Assembly: GCA_900557555.1 (NCBI GenBank)
Contig: USTH01000033.1
Location: forward strand, 1-15,753
Direction of reading: 5' to 3'
DNA: 15,753 nucleotides
Source of the DNA: an uncultured Prevotellaceae bacterium
Lineage (GTDB): Bacteria; Bacteroidota; Bacteroidia; Bacteroidales; Bacteroidaceae
The translations under genes were made by a program, and so were the position numbers. Numbering within the stretch: position 1 is the first letter of the stretch; each line of letters opens with the position of its first letter. The notes beneath the pieces were generated by a model. It ran no database searches, had not been told where the DNA came from, and saw nothing but the letters and a program-made list of their open reading frames with translations. This document shows, piece by piece, positions 5,865-14,271 of this stretch.

Positions 5865-7007
5865 ATGAAGAAAATCTTTCTATTCTTATTATCAGCAGCT
5901 CTTCTGACCGGATGCTCGTCAGAAGACGGAGGTTCTGCAGGCAATGGTAGCGGCACAAAATTTACCCCACAAACTCAAGTTTATGTCAACAGCCAAATGT
6001 TGACAAATTATTCTGACTTTAACTTTGCGAAGTCAAGTTCTTATGCCGGCCAAAGTGCCACAGCATACTATTTCATTCGCATAGACGGTCGTATTCCAGG
6101 TATGGGGTCGTGTTCGCCAAAACTCTACTTCCCACGCTACACAACCAACACCAATGTTGGATCTGTGTTCGCAGATGGCAACAGAGGTTCCATAAAACTC
6201 GATTATCCTTATTGGAACTCCCTCGACTACAACACGACTCACATCGGCAAATACATCTATGACACCTCGGGAAAGAAAGTGCTTGAAACACTTAACGAGG
6301 TTCCCTCGCTTGAAGACATGATTGCCGCAAATCTTGACAACAGTGTTGACTTCTCTAAAATAGATAAAGAGGGACTTAAAATCATTTGGTATGTTACTAA
6401 ATTCGAATACGGCAACTGGCATGTAGACGGAGTTCTAACCTTCGAATCTACAGATGACATCACCGATGTACCAGGAGTAGACGAAGACAACCGTCTTGAA
6501 AACGAGAATAACAAGCCCTCTCTCTCCGAAGGTGGCAATATTGAAGTTGACATACATCAACAGGAGCATAACACTTGGCAAGAGGTGAAGACCTCCATCC
6601 ATATACGCGACCTCGTGGAAAGCGTAACAGTGGAAATTCCTATTGGCAGTCAATATATCGCCGAGGCCGACGACTTTGCTTTGCGTACCTATGACCTCGA
6701 ACTTGAGAGCAAAGTATACATCAACGGCTCCGAATATATTCTTGACAGCACCAACCCCGTGAAGATAACCATATCACACGAGGCAGACAAGGTAGTCATA
6801 ACTGCACGATGCACCGATAAGGCTTATCTCCAAGCCCTGCGTAAAGAGTATGGAGACGGCGTGACAATCGAGGTTCATACATACCAAAAAGACCTCACAA
6901 AAGCCGAAGCATGGGCAAAAATAAAGCAGTCCAAAGTCACCGTTCTACCTTCCAGCTACAAAGGCTTGATATTCAAGGGCGCCACAAGTGCGTTCTTTGA
7001 TAACTAA
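5865..7007 (+). CDS. Lipoprotein of unknown function, probably surface exposed
   Basis: A 380-residue protein beginning with a type II signal peptide, MKKIFLFLLSAALLTGC, with lipobox L14-T15-G16-C17. The residues after the cysteine, SSEDGG, include two acidic ones. In Bacteroidetes, acidic residues just after the cysteine are associated with export of lipoproteins to the outer face of the outer membrane, so surface display is likely but inferred. The mature part has no transmembrane segment and alternates short hydrophobic and charged stretches typical of beta-sandwich proteins. Residues about 205-225 form an acidic, Asn-rich linker (GVDEDNRLENENNKPSLSEG), suggesting two domains, an N-terminal one of about 190 residues and a C-terminal one of about 155. 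I do not recognise either domain. It has its own promoter and is followed by a strong terminator, so it is not in an operon with the downstream fucosidase, though both may act on host or dietary glycans. Confidence 0.8.
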   Translation: MKKIFLFLLSAALLTGCSSEDGGSAGNGSGTKFTPQTQVYVNSQMLTNYSDFNFAKSSSYAGQSATAYYFIRIDGRIPGMGSCSPKLYFPRYTTNTNVGSVFADGNRGSIKLDYPYWNSLDYNTTHIGKYIYDTSGKKVLETLNEVPSLEDMIAANLDNSVDFSKIDKEGLKIIWYVTKFEYGNWHVDGVLTFESTDDITDVPGVDEDNRLENENNKPSLSEGGNIEVDIHQQEHNTWQEVKTSIHIRDLVESVTVEIPIGSQYIAEADDFALRTYDLELESKVYINGSEYILDSTNPVKITISHEADKVVITARCTDKAYLQALRKEYGDGVTIEVHTYQKDLTKAEAWAKIKQSKVTVLPSSYKGLIFKGATSAFFDN

Positions 7008-7073
7008 CAGAAAGCGAACAAGTATAACAATCGGCCTTCTCAACAGAAACAAAAAAGGCAAAAGAAAACTACC

Positions 7074-7116
7074 GAGTGCCGAAGCCCTATGATATACGGT
7101 TTCGGCACTCTTTTTT
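7074..7116 (+). terminator. Rho-independent terminator after the lipoprotein gene
   Basis: GAGTGCCGAA (7074-7083) pairs with TTCGGCACTC (7101-7110). The stem can extend by GCC/GGT to 13 bp around an 11-nt loop and is followed at once by TTTTTT. It lies about 65 bp after the lipoprotein stop and separates that gene from the GH95 gene. Confidence 0.85.
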
Positions 7117-7161
7117 ATATAATTACGATGTCGGCACTCCATGACAATGGATTTTTTTGTT

Positions 7162-7169
7162 TATATTTG
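7162..7169 (+). promoter_or_regulatory. Putative -7 box for the GH95 gene
   Basis: TATATTTG is an exact TAnnTTTG match 33 bp before the ATG, so the leader would be about 27 nt. No TTTG lies at the expected distance upstream, so activation by another factor is possible. Confidence 0.5.
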
Positions 7170-7202
7170 TACATTATACTTTCTTGACAGAAACTACAGA
7201 CC

Positions 7203-9665
7203 ATGAAACACATTCTCCTAACAGTACTTGCCACGATAGCCACTGCTACAATGCATGCACAAAACACCATCTGGTTTTCAGAACCCACCACTCTTGAAGG
7301 ACGTGCCATATGGTACGGCGGACACCCAGAACGCTACAGCAAATCCAGCAAGCCCATAAACGCTGGCGATGCGGCTCAGAACAGCGACCACGAATGGGAA
7401 TACCGTTCACTGCCTCTGGGAAACGGCAGCATAGGGTGCAATGTCATGGGGTCGGTCAGTGTTGAACGTTACACACTTAACGAGAAAACGCTATGGCGAG
7501 GAGGTCCCAATACAGCCAAGGGACCACAAGACTATTGGGACCAAAACAAACAGTCTGCCCACCTGCTTAAAGAAATACGACAGGCATTTGCTGACAACGA
7601 TTGGAACAAGGCCGCAAACCTGACCGCAAGTAACTTCAACAGCAATGTGCCATACGAAGCCACCGGAGAACCGCAATTTCGCTTCGGTTCGTTTACCACT
7701 ATGGGCGAGTTGTGCATTGCCACAGGCATTGACGAAAAGACGGTGAGCGACTACCGCAGGACCCTGTCCCTTGATTCCGCACTTGCAACGGTCTCTTTCT
7801 GCAGCGACGGTGTCTGCTATGTGCGGAATACGTTTATTTCTTATCCCGCCAATACTATGGCCATACGCTTCAAGGCATCTGCAAAAGGCAGGCAAAACCT
7901 TGTCGTTGACTACACGCCCAACCCCGTCAGCGAACCGCTGCACATGTCGTGTGAGAACAATTCTTTTACCTACGTGGGAGAACTTGACAACAACCACATG
8001 AAGTACGCCGTACGCATTACGGTACTGCCCAAAGGCGGCATTCTATCAACGGCCAACAACAAAATACACATCAATGGAGCTGACGAGGTGGTCATACTGC
8101 TCACCGCTGACACTGACTACTGCCCAAACTATGACCCCGACTTCTCTGACCCTAAAGCATACGTGGGAACTGACCCCGTTCAAACAACAAGCAAATGGAT
8201 GAGCAATGCAGTAAAAAAAGGATATGGAAAACTCTTTAACGAGCACTACAAAGACTACGCCTCATTATTCAACCGTGTAAGTTTCAAACTTGACAGCTCT
8301 TCGTCTGACAAGCCCACCAACGAACGTCTTGCCGACTATCGCAAGGGGCATCACGACCAGGGATTAGAAACTCTCTATTACCAATTCGGACGCTATCTGC
8401 TCATAGCTTCTTCGCGCCCCGGCAACCTGCCCGCTAATCTGCAAGGTATATGGCACAACAACGTTGACGGCCCGTGGCGAGTGGACTACCACAACAACAT
8501 AAACCTGCAGATGAACTACTGGCCTGCCCTTCCAACCAACCTAACAGAGTGCGCCGAACCTCTTACAGACTTCATACGCACACTACAGAAGCCAGGAGAG
8601 CGAACAGCCAAAGCCTACTGGGGAGCACGAGGTTGGGCAGCAAGTATTTCTGCCAACATTTTTGGATTTACAGGACCTTTGGAGGGGGCGGACATGTCAT
8701 GGAACTACAACCCCATGGCCGCCTCATGGCTTGCCACACACCTCTGGGACTATTATGACTACACTCGCGACACCGACTTTCTGCGCACCACAGCTTACCC
8801 CTTGATGAAAGGCTGCGCTTTGTTCTGCGAAGACTTTCTATGGCACAAACCCGACGGAACTCTTACGGCAGCCCCTTCCACATCGCCTGAACACGGCCCT
8901 GTTGACGAGGGTACCACATTTACCCATGCTGTAATAAGGGAGATCCTGCTCGACTGCATCGAAGCGGCAAAGGTATTAAACACGGACTCCGACAAAATAA
9001 AGGACTGGCAAGACGTCCTTCTCCGCCTGATGCCTTATAAAATCGGGCGCTACGGCCAATTAATGGAGTGGAGTCGTGATATTGATGACCCCAACGACCA
9101 TCACAGACACGTCAACCATCTGTTCGGACTACATCCCGGACATACCATTTCACCACTCACCACACCCGAACTGGCACAAGCCACACGCATTGTGTTGGAA
9201 CACAGAGGCGACGGTGCCACAGGATGGAGCATGGGGTGGAAACTAAATCAATGGGCACGCCTTCACGATGGAAACCGGTCCTACATTCTCTACGGCAACC
9301 TCTTGAAAAACGGAACGGCAGACAATCTCTGGGACATACACCCTCCTTTTCAGATTGACGGCAATCTCGGAGGAACAGCTGGCGTAACAGAGATGTTGCT
9401 GCAAAGCCACGCCAGATATATAGACCTGCTACCATCTCTTCCTGACGCATGGAGCAACGGAAGTATTACCGGACTGAGAGCACGAGGAAACTTCGGAGTG
9501 GATATCAAGTGGAGCAACGGCAAACTCACCGAAGCACGCATCACATCAGGCTCCGGAGAAGATTGTCGCATAAGGTACGGAAACCAGACTATCACATTTC
9601 CTACCAAACGCAACAAGAGCTATACCATCATTCTAAAGGATGGCAACCTGACCACCGTGAAATAA
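7203..9665 (+). CDS. Secreted GH95 glycoside hydrolase (alpha-L-fucosidase type)
   Basis: An 820-residue enzyme of glycoside hydrolase family 95, which removes terminal alpha-1,2-linked L-fucose (some members L-galactose) from mucin, milk or plant glycans by inversion. A type I signal peptide, MKHILLTVLATIATATMHA, with cleavage before QN, puts it in the periplasm. The N-terminal beta domain shows SLPLGNGSIGCNVMGSVSVERYTLNEKTLWRGGP. The catalytic barrel has NLQGIW followed by HNNINLQMNYWPA, where Asn432 and Asn434 match the Asn pair that activates water in B. bifidum AfcA. SPEHG holds Glu563, the expected general acid, and PPFQIDGNLGG holds Asp719. The family's usual full length is reached and nothing is missing. 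No SusC/SusD pair or other glycosidase lies in the window, so it is not visibly part of a polysaccharide utilisation locus. Fucose versus galactose preference cannot be decided here. Confidence 0.93.
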   Translation: MKHILLTVLATIATATMHAQNTIWFSEPTTLEGRAIWYGGHPERYSKSSKPINAGDAAQNSDHEWEYRSLPLGNGSIGCNVMGSVSVERYTLNEKTLWRGGPNTAKGPQDYWDQNKQSAHLLKEIRQAFADNDWNKAANLTASNFNSNVPYEATGEPQFRFGSFTTMGELCIATGIDEKTVSDYRRTLSLDSALATVSFCSDGVCYVRNTFISYPANTMAIRFKASAKGRQNLVVDYTPNPVSEPLHMSCENNSFTYVGELDNNHMKYAVRITVLPKGGILSTANNKIHINGADEVVILLTADTDYCPNYDPDFSDPKAYVGTDPVQTTSKWMSNAVKKGYGKLFNEHYKDYASLFNRVSFKLDSSSSDKPTNERLADYRKGHHDQGLETLYYQFGRYLLIASSRPGNLPANLQGIWHNNVDGPWRVDYHNNINLQMNYWPALPTNLTECAEPLTDFIRTLQKPGERTAKAYWGARGWAASISANIFGFTGPLEGADMSWNYNPMAASWLATHLWDYYDYTRDTDFLRTTAYPLMKGCALFCEDFLWHKPDGTLTAAPSTSPEHGPVDEGTTFTHAVIREILLDCIEAAKVLNTDSDKIKDWQDVLLRLMPYKIGRYGQLMEWSRDIDDPNDHHRHVNHLFGLHPGHTISPLTTPELAQATRIVLEHRGDGATGWSMGWKLNQWARLHDGNRSYILYGNLLKNGTADNLWDIHPPFQIDGNLGGTAGVTEMLLQSHARYIDLLPSLPDAWSNGSITGLRARGNFGVDIKWSNGKLTEARITSGSGEDCRIRYGNQTITFPTKRNKSYTIILKDGNLTTVK

Positions 9666-9690
9666 TTTTGCTTCCAGAAGAAACGTCCAA

Positions 9691-10713
9691 CTACAATCTT
9701 ACCTTGCGAAACATCATTCGCAACGGCATAAGTATGCATGCACTCAACAACAGGCAGACCAACACCAATACCGCCACAGTCAACGCCACACCAGCAAATC
9801 CGCACTCACGCCACAGCCAACTGCCCAAGGCATTACGGAAATAAACAAGATTAGGCGAACTTTGGAGCAGGTAAACACCAAGTACATAGGGTGCCACTAC
9901 AACGACGTTCCACTTTATAGGCCGAAGTTTCACAAACAAGGCAAACAATGCCATAGACTCTGCTATCACGAGAGGACTGTTATAGTTCCACGCCTTGCAA
10001 TTATGTCCAGGCACCCAACTATGTGTATCAAGAAGAAACCACAGAACCATTCCGCCCACACACAAAACTATGATTGCCCACGGCCATCTGTAGAATGGCC
10101 TGCATAGCCCATCCTGTGGAAAGAGCCTCATATAGCGGGCAAGCAGATAGAGCATAATGAAATTAAAGACATTGTAGCCGCTGGCATTGACAAAGCCCCA
10201 GCCAAAGCCAAAAACAAAAGTCAGCACGGCAAAGGCCAGTAACACAATCCCGAACTCTCTCTGGCGGATATTTTTCAGACCAAGTTCAAGCAATGGGGCC
10301 ACCAATACAAGCATAAGATAATGGGTTATAAACCACCAGTTTGTGAACTTCACACTCTGGCACAGACGCTCCAAAGAAAAATTACCATCAACATGGGCAA
10401 TCGGCCAATGACCATAAAGGCACAAAGACAAAACCAAAGCAACAACGCCAAACACGCCACACTCTACAACCAGACGCACGAAAGGGCGCCATATACGGTG
10501 AATGCCAAACCAGCCTGAAATCATCACAAACAAGTTGACGCCTGTCACCACAACAGAATTTGCCACAACACATGTCACTCCCTTTGTGTCAGCCACAAAC
10601 GGACTGAGATATCCGCAGCCGTCAATGCCGAACAACAACACATGATGTGTCACCACAAAGACAATGGCACATATCCTTAACGATTCAAATCTCGGGTCTC
10701 TGCCGTTACTCAT
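9691..10713 (-). CDS. Membrane acyltransferase, acyltransferase-3 family
   Basis: A 340-residue, very hydrophobic protein with about ten predicted membrane helices. Acyltransferase-3 proteins move acyl groups, usually acetyl, across or onto glycans at the inner membrane. The family signature is visible at the N-terminus: RFESLRICAIVFVVTHHVLL, with Arg13 and the catalytic His23 or His24. NLFVMISGWFG in the second helix region and FTNWWFITHYLMLVL further on also fit the family. The ATG (10711-10713) overlaps the end of the PBP1A gene by 8 bp, in the arrangement AATGAGTAA, so translation is probably coupled and both belong to one operon. The acceptor is unknown. Peptidoglycan or a cell-surface polysaccharide is a reasonable guess from the neighbour. 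The 3' end converges on the GH95 gene with 25 bp between stops and no hairpin. Confidence 0.85.
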   Translation of the reverse strand: MSNGRDPRFESLRICAIVFVVTHHVLLFGIDGCGYLSPFVADTKGVTCVVANSVVVTGVNLFVMISGWFGIHRIWRPFVRLVVECGVFGVVALVLSLCLYGHWPIAHVDGNFSLERLCQSVKFTNWWFITHYLMLVLVAPLLELGLKNIRQREFGIVLLAFAVLTFVFGFGWGFVNASGYNVFNFIMLYLLARYMRLFPQDGLCRPFYRWPWAIIVLCVGGMVLWFLLDTHSWVPGHNCKAWNYNSPLVIAESMALFALFVKLRPIKWNVVVVAPYVLGVYLLQSSPNLVYFRNALGSWLWRECGFAGVALTVAVLVLVCLLLSACILMPLRMMFRKVRL

Positions 10714-13066
10714 TGGCGGTTACCGATGTGGGCACTCCGCCTACAGGCGACGCCGCAGGTTCTGCACTATTTTCTTCTGCCTCTCCGGTAACGGCTTTAG
10801 TTGTGTCATTGCTAACCCAAGTAGTGATACCACACTGGTAGCAACTCTTTGATATTCCTCTGTTGTCCGGGAACTTGGTTCTGTAACGTTTATAATGCGA
10901 ATCCCCCAACACCATTTGCAGGAACTTACCCCATATAGGCAGCGACACGGTGGAGCCAGATCCATAAGGGTGAATATCACGGTATTCCCCACCTACCCAT
11001 ACGCCTCCTACAAGATTAGGTATAACACCCACGTAAAGAGCATCGGCACTTTCGTTGGTTGTACCAGTCTTACCACCGAAGTCTGTGTCTTTCATATACC
11101 GCGAAACATAGTTGCTGAGCGAATGAGATGTTCCCTCCAAGCCTGCCTTGAGCAACTGTTGCATAAGGAAAGCAGCACGCGTTGATATAATCTGCTGACG
11201 AGGTTCCTCGTCCTCACTATATATCACTTTTCCGTTACGGTCTACAACCTTGGTAATGATGATAGGCTTGCGGGCAAAGCCGTTAGCGCACACCACGGCA
11301 TAGGCATTAACCAAATCGCGCAATCTTGTTGACGAAGAACCAAGCGTAAGGTTCTGACAGTCGTTGTATAGAGGATCATTGATGCCACACTTGCGGGCCA
11401 GACGTATCACGTTTCTTACTCCCACCTGATCGCACAGATTTATCGCTGCACCATTTTTACTATACTTGAAGGCAGACCGGAGATACATGTTTGCGCCAGA
11501 TTCGCGCGATTTTAGCAGCGTGACACTCTCTGGCGCCTTGTCTATTATGCGGTCGCATGGACTCCAACCCTGTTCCATTGCAGCCATATAGACCAGCCCC
11601 TTGAATGTTGACCCTGTCTGGTGACGCGCCACCACATTGTCGTGATTCCACGTCTTGAAATTTAAGTTACCCACCCACGCCTTGACATGATGGGTGCTGG
11701 GTTCTATTACCACAAATCCTGCCTGAAGAAATCCCAACATGGTGCGTATGGAGTCACGCACAGACATCACTCTTGTCTCGGGCCCCGTATATGGATTGTT
11801 GATTGTTACTTCGTGTGTGCGGTTAAGCTCCACGTCAAGAAAATGTCTTAGCGAATCGGCATCGTCTTTCACTTCATTGTAGCGAGGCATTGAGCGTATC
11901 ACCGTTTGTACATAGCGTTCTGCCACATCTGTTCGAAGGCGGAAATTGCGTTGCAGCATTTTCATCTGCGCAAGCACAGCCTTCTCGGCATAATGCTGCA
12001 TACGGCTGTCAATGGTAGTGTAGATGCGAAGGCCATCACCGTAAAGGTCTACAGAACCAAGGCCTTTGTCCTCAAACTTGTCGTTGAGAAGACGGGCTAT
12101 TTCCTGACGCAGATAAGGTGCCGAACCGTCATAGACTTTCTCTATCTTGAACTTGCTGATATCTATAGGCAGTGCGCAGAGTGAGTCATATTGCTCTTGG
12201 CTGATATCGTTATGCTTGTACAGATTGTGTAACACCACGTTCCGACGTGCCAACGCTCGGTCATAATTTGTATGGGGATTATATGTCGAGGTTGCCTTGA
12301 GCAATCCCACCAATACGGCACACTCCTCTATCTTGAGATTATCTGGAGTTTTTCCAAAATAAGTTTTAGCCGCCGTGCGTATGCCATAGGCATTCGACCC
12401 GAAGTCTACCGTATTCACATACATCTCGAGTATTTCCTTCTTGCTGTAAAGCATTTCCAGTTCTGTGGCAAGAATACATTCCTTAGTCTTCATTATAAGC
12501 ATCCTTAGACCGGGGATATGCCCCAACAGTCCCATGGAGAATTGGGTGCGCACTCTATACAGGTTCTTTGCCAACTGCTGGGTTATGGTAGAAGCACCAC
12601 GTGGATTGCCCTGCGCCATATCCTTCAACGCCGCCCCAATGCCTTGATAGTCAATACCGTGATGCTCATAGAAACGCTCATCTTCTGTGTCTATCAAGGT
12701 ACGGAAAAACATGGAGTCTACATCAGCATACTTGACGTTGGAACGGTTTTCTCTGAAAAACCTGCCAAGCACATGCCCATCAGCAGAATATATCACAGAA
12801 GCCTCGTTGGTTTCAGGATGCATTATGCTCTCTATGGACGGCATCTTGCCAAAGAGCCACAGCAAATTGACATAAACACCGAAAACATAGAAGAACAGCA
12901 GAAAGAAAAAGGTAAGCAATCCATACAGAGCCTTCTTGTACCAAGGCTTGTTCTTAAACAGATTGCGATACCAACGCCAACCCGAAACGGGCAACATGCT
13001 CAAGCTCTTGTATGCATAACTGCTCCATTTGCGAATGCGCATAAAGAAAAACATCGCTCCAGACAT
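10706..13066 (-). CDS. Class A penicillin-binding protein (PBP1A type)
   Basis: A 786-residue bifunctional peptidoglycan synthase that polymerises lipid II glycan strands and crosslinks stem peptides at the outer face of the inner membrane. There is a basic cytoplasmic tail, one membrane helix (about residues 46-66), then a GT51 transglycosylase domain with catalytic Glu128 in TEDERFYEHHG, GASTITQQLAKNLY, and the helix ending SKKEILEMYVNTVDFG. The transpeptidase domain has all three motifs: SxxK as S486-TF-K489 in QTGSTFKG, SxN as S536-K-N538, and KTG from Lys666 in FGGKTGTTN. It ends with a Ser/Glu/Ala-rich tail. Nothing is missing, so both activities should be present. ATG at 13066 lies about 19 nt after the likely transcript start; a second ATG, codon 9, is the alternative. 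It is the first gene of a two-gene operon with the acyltransferase. Confidence 0.95.
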   Translation of the reverse strand: MSGAMFFFMRIRKWSSYAYKSLSMLPVSGWRWYRNLFKNKPWYKKALYGLLTFFFLLFFYVFGVYVNLLWLFGKMPSIESIMHPETNEASVIYSADGHVLGRFFRENRSNVKYADVDSMFFRTLIDTEDERFYEHHGIDYQGIGAALKDMAQGNPRGASTITQQLAKNLYRVRTQFSMGLLGHIPGLRMLIMKTKECILATELEMLYSKKEILEMYVNTVDFGSNAYGIRTAAKTYFGKTPDNLKIEECAVLVGLLKATSTYNPHTNYDRALARRNVVLHNLYKHNDISQEQYDSLCALPIDISKFKIEKVYDGSAPYLRQEIARLLNDKFEDKGLGSVDLYGDGLRIYTTIDSRMQHYAEKAVLAQMKMLQRNFRLRTDVAERYVQTVIRSMPRYNEVKDDADSLRHFLDVELNRTHEVTINNPYTGPETRVMSVRDSIRTMLGFLQAGFVVIEPSTHHVKAWVGNLNFKTWNHDNVVARHQTGSTFKGLVYMAAMEQGWSPCDRIIDKAPESVTLLKSRESGANMYLRSAFKYSKNGAAINLCDQVGVRNVIRLARKCGINDPLYNDCQNLTLGSSSTRLRDLVNAYAVVCANGFARKPIIITKVVDRNGKVIYSEDEEPRQQIISTRAAFLMQQLLKAGLEGTSHSLSNYVSRYMKDTDFGGKTGTTNESADALYVGVIPNLVGGVWVGGEYRDIHPYGSGSTVSLPIWGKFLQMVLGDSHYKRYRTKFPDNRGISKSCYQCGITTWVSNDTTKAVTGEAEENSAEPAASPVGGVPTSVTANE

Positions 13067-13091
13067 TTCAACATGTAATTGATTTGAGTGT

Positions 13092-13099
13092 CAAAAGTA
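13092..13099 (-). promoter_or_regulatory. Putative -7 box for the PBP1A-acyltransferase operon
   Basis: The minus strand reads TACTTTTG, an exact TAnnTTTG match 25 bp upstream of the PBP1A ATG. The -33 region is AT-rich without a clear TTTG. The short implied leader agrees with translation starting at 13066. Confidence 0.5.
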
Positions 13100-13295
13100 C
13101 TAATTATTATTTATAGGTAATATATTTACTCTCCACAAAATGTTCTCTGGCATTATTTTTCATTCTTTTTGCAACACATCAGCATTCACTCTGTTACAAA
13201 AACTGCTCTCCTTGGCAGGTTATTCCTGACCAAAGCCGTCACCGCCGGAACTAAGAGAGTCCTCGTCAACACATACAATAAAATACCGTTCTGCT

Positions 13296-13327
13296 TTGGC
13301 ACTTCCATGCGTTTTTTGTAAGTTTGC
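13296..13327 (+). promoter_or_regulatory. Promoter for the endonuclease gene
   Basis: TTTG (13296-13299), a 20-bp spacer and TAAGTTTG (13320-13327) exactly match the Bacteroidetes housekeeping promoter. Transcription would begin near 13334. This rules out the TTG at 13324 as a start and supports the ATG at 13411, with a leader of about 77 nt. Confidence 0.75.
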
Positions 13328-13410
13328 CAGCACAAACCGCTCATAGGACATTCCCACTATGTTCCTTCATCTTGGCAACGCTACGGACTTGCCAGAATTT
13401 TTTCACCATC

Positions 13411-14268
13411 ATGAAGAAAAAAGCTTTGCAAAAGATTCTATCACTTACAGCATGCTTCATCGTGCTGTGTGTCATCGAAGGCCAACACGGTGCATGTAGC
13501 ATCAAACGATACGGCAATCCCAACACCGAAGAAACATACCACGCTGCGCCCCGCAAATCAACATCCCAAGCACAGCCAACAAACGTACCCACCCCTCTGA
13601 TGGCCGCACCAATAGCTAATGAAATAGTATTGGAGCGAGAAGGCTACACTTGCTCCTACAACCCAGACACCAGACAGCCCAATTACGTAAGTTGGGCACT
13701 GACACCGTTCAGACTGGACGGAAAGGTGAAACGCACCGACAGTTTTTCTACAGACCCGGATTTGAACGAGCAGCAGCAGTCAAAACTCGAAGACTACAAA
13801 TTTTCCGGCTACAGCCGAGGGCACATGTGTCCTGCCGCCGATAACAAATGGAGCCTGACAGCCATGGAACAATCATTTTTCTTGTCGAATATCTGTCCGC
13901 AAACCCAGACTCTCAACGGTGGAGATTGGGAAGAGCTGGAATCAACATGCAGAACATGGGTAAAATCAGGTTGCACTACATTATACATTGTGTGTGGTCC
14001 GTTGTTTGCCGCCCCGCCACACCGCAAACTGCACAAGCGCATCCCTGTGCCCGAGAAGTTCTTCAAGGCAATCATGTGTCTTGACAAAGGAAAGGAAAAG
14101 GGCATAGCTTTTGTCTATTCAAACAACACGGAGTCTCATCCGATGGACTATTACGTCTGTACCATCGATTCCGTAGAAAAAATCACAGGCTACAATCTGT
14201 TTCAGTCTGTCCCACAACATTTGCAGAACAAGCTTGAGGCATCGGCAAACATAGGGGAATGGCGATAA
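13411..14268 (+). CDS. Secreted DNA/RNA non-specific endonuclease (beta-beta-alpha-metal)
   Basis: A 285-residue protein of the NUC1/Serratia nuclease family, which hydrolyses single- and double-stranded DNA and RNA with one metal ion. I start it at ATG 13411 because an exact promoter ends at 13327, and because MKKKALQKILSLTACFIVLCVIEG is a good signal peptide. The cysteine in HGACS is not in a proper lipobox, so a soluble exported enzyme is more likely than a lipoprotein. The catalytic core is GYSRGHMCPAADNKW with general base His138, and LSNICPQTQTLNGGDWEELE with Asn169 as the metal ligand. The first residue of the classic DRGH motif is Ser here; His and Asn, the residues needed for catalysis, are retained. 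The likely role is nutrient scavenging or DNA clearing outside the cytoplasm. No immunity protein gene is adjacent. Its stop lies 3 bp from that of the convergent aminotransferase gene. Confidence 0.9.
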   Translation: MKKKALQKILSLTACFIVLCVIEGQHGACSIKRYGNPNTEETYHAAPRKSTSQAQPTNVPTPLMAAPIANEIVLEREGYTCSYNPDTRQPNYVSWALTPFRLDGKVKRTDSFSTDPDLNEQQQSKLEDYKFSGYSRGHMCPAADNKWSLTAMEQSFFLSNICPQTQTLNGGDWEELESTCRTWVKSGCTTLYIVCGPLFAAPPHRKLHKRIPVPEKFFKAIMCLDKGKEKGIAFVYSNNTESHPMDYYVCTIDSVEKITGYNLFQSVPQHLQNKLEASANIGEWR

Positions 14269-14271
14269 CCG

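Larger units (their letters stand above)
13067..13410. other. Divergent promoter region between PBP1A and nuclease genes
   Basis: About 340 bp carrying one promoter in each direction (13092-13099 minus, 13296-13327 plus). I see no gene, tRNA or strong hairpin in the roughly 190 bp between them. Confidence 0.6.

Noticed and set aside
12518..13078. Plus-strand frame of 186 codons antisense to the PBP1A gene
   Set aside because: It lies entirely opposite the conserved transglycosylase-coding region, with no family resemblance and no promoter.
13324..13410. Earlier start of the endonuclease at a TTG
   Set aside because: The codon lies inside an exact -7 box, upstream of the transcript start. 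The ATG at 13411 gives a proper signal peptide.
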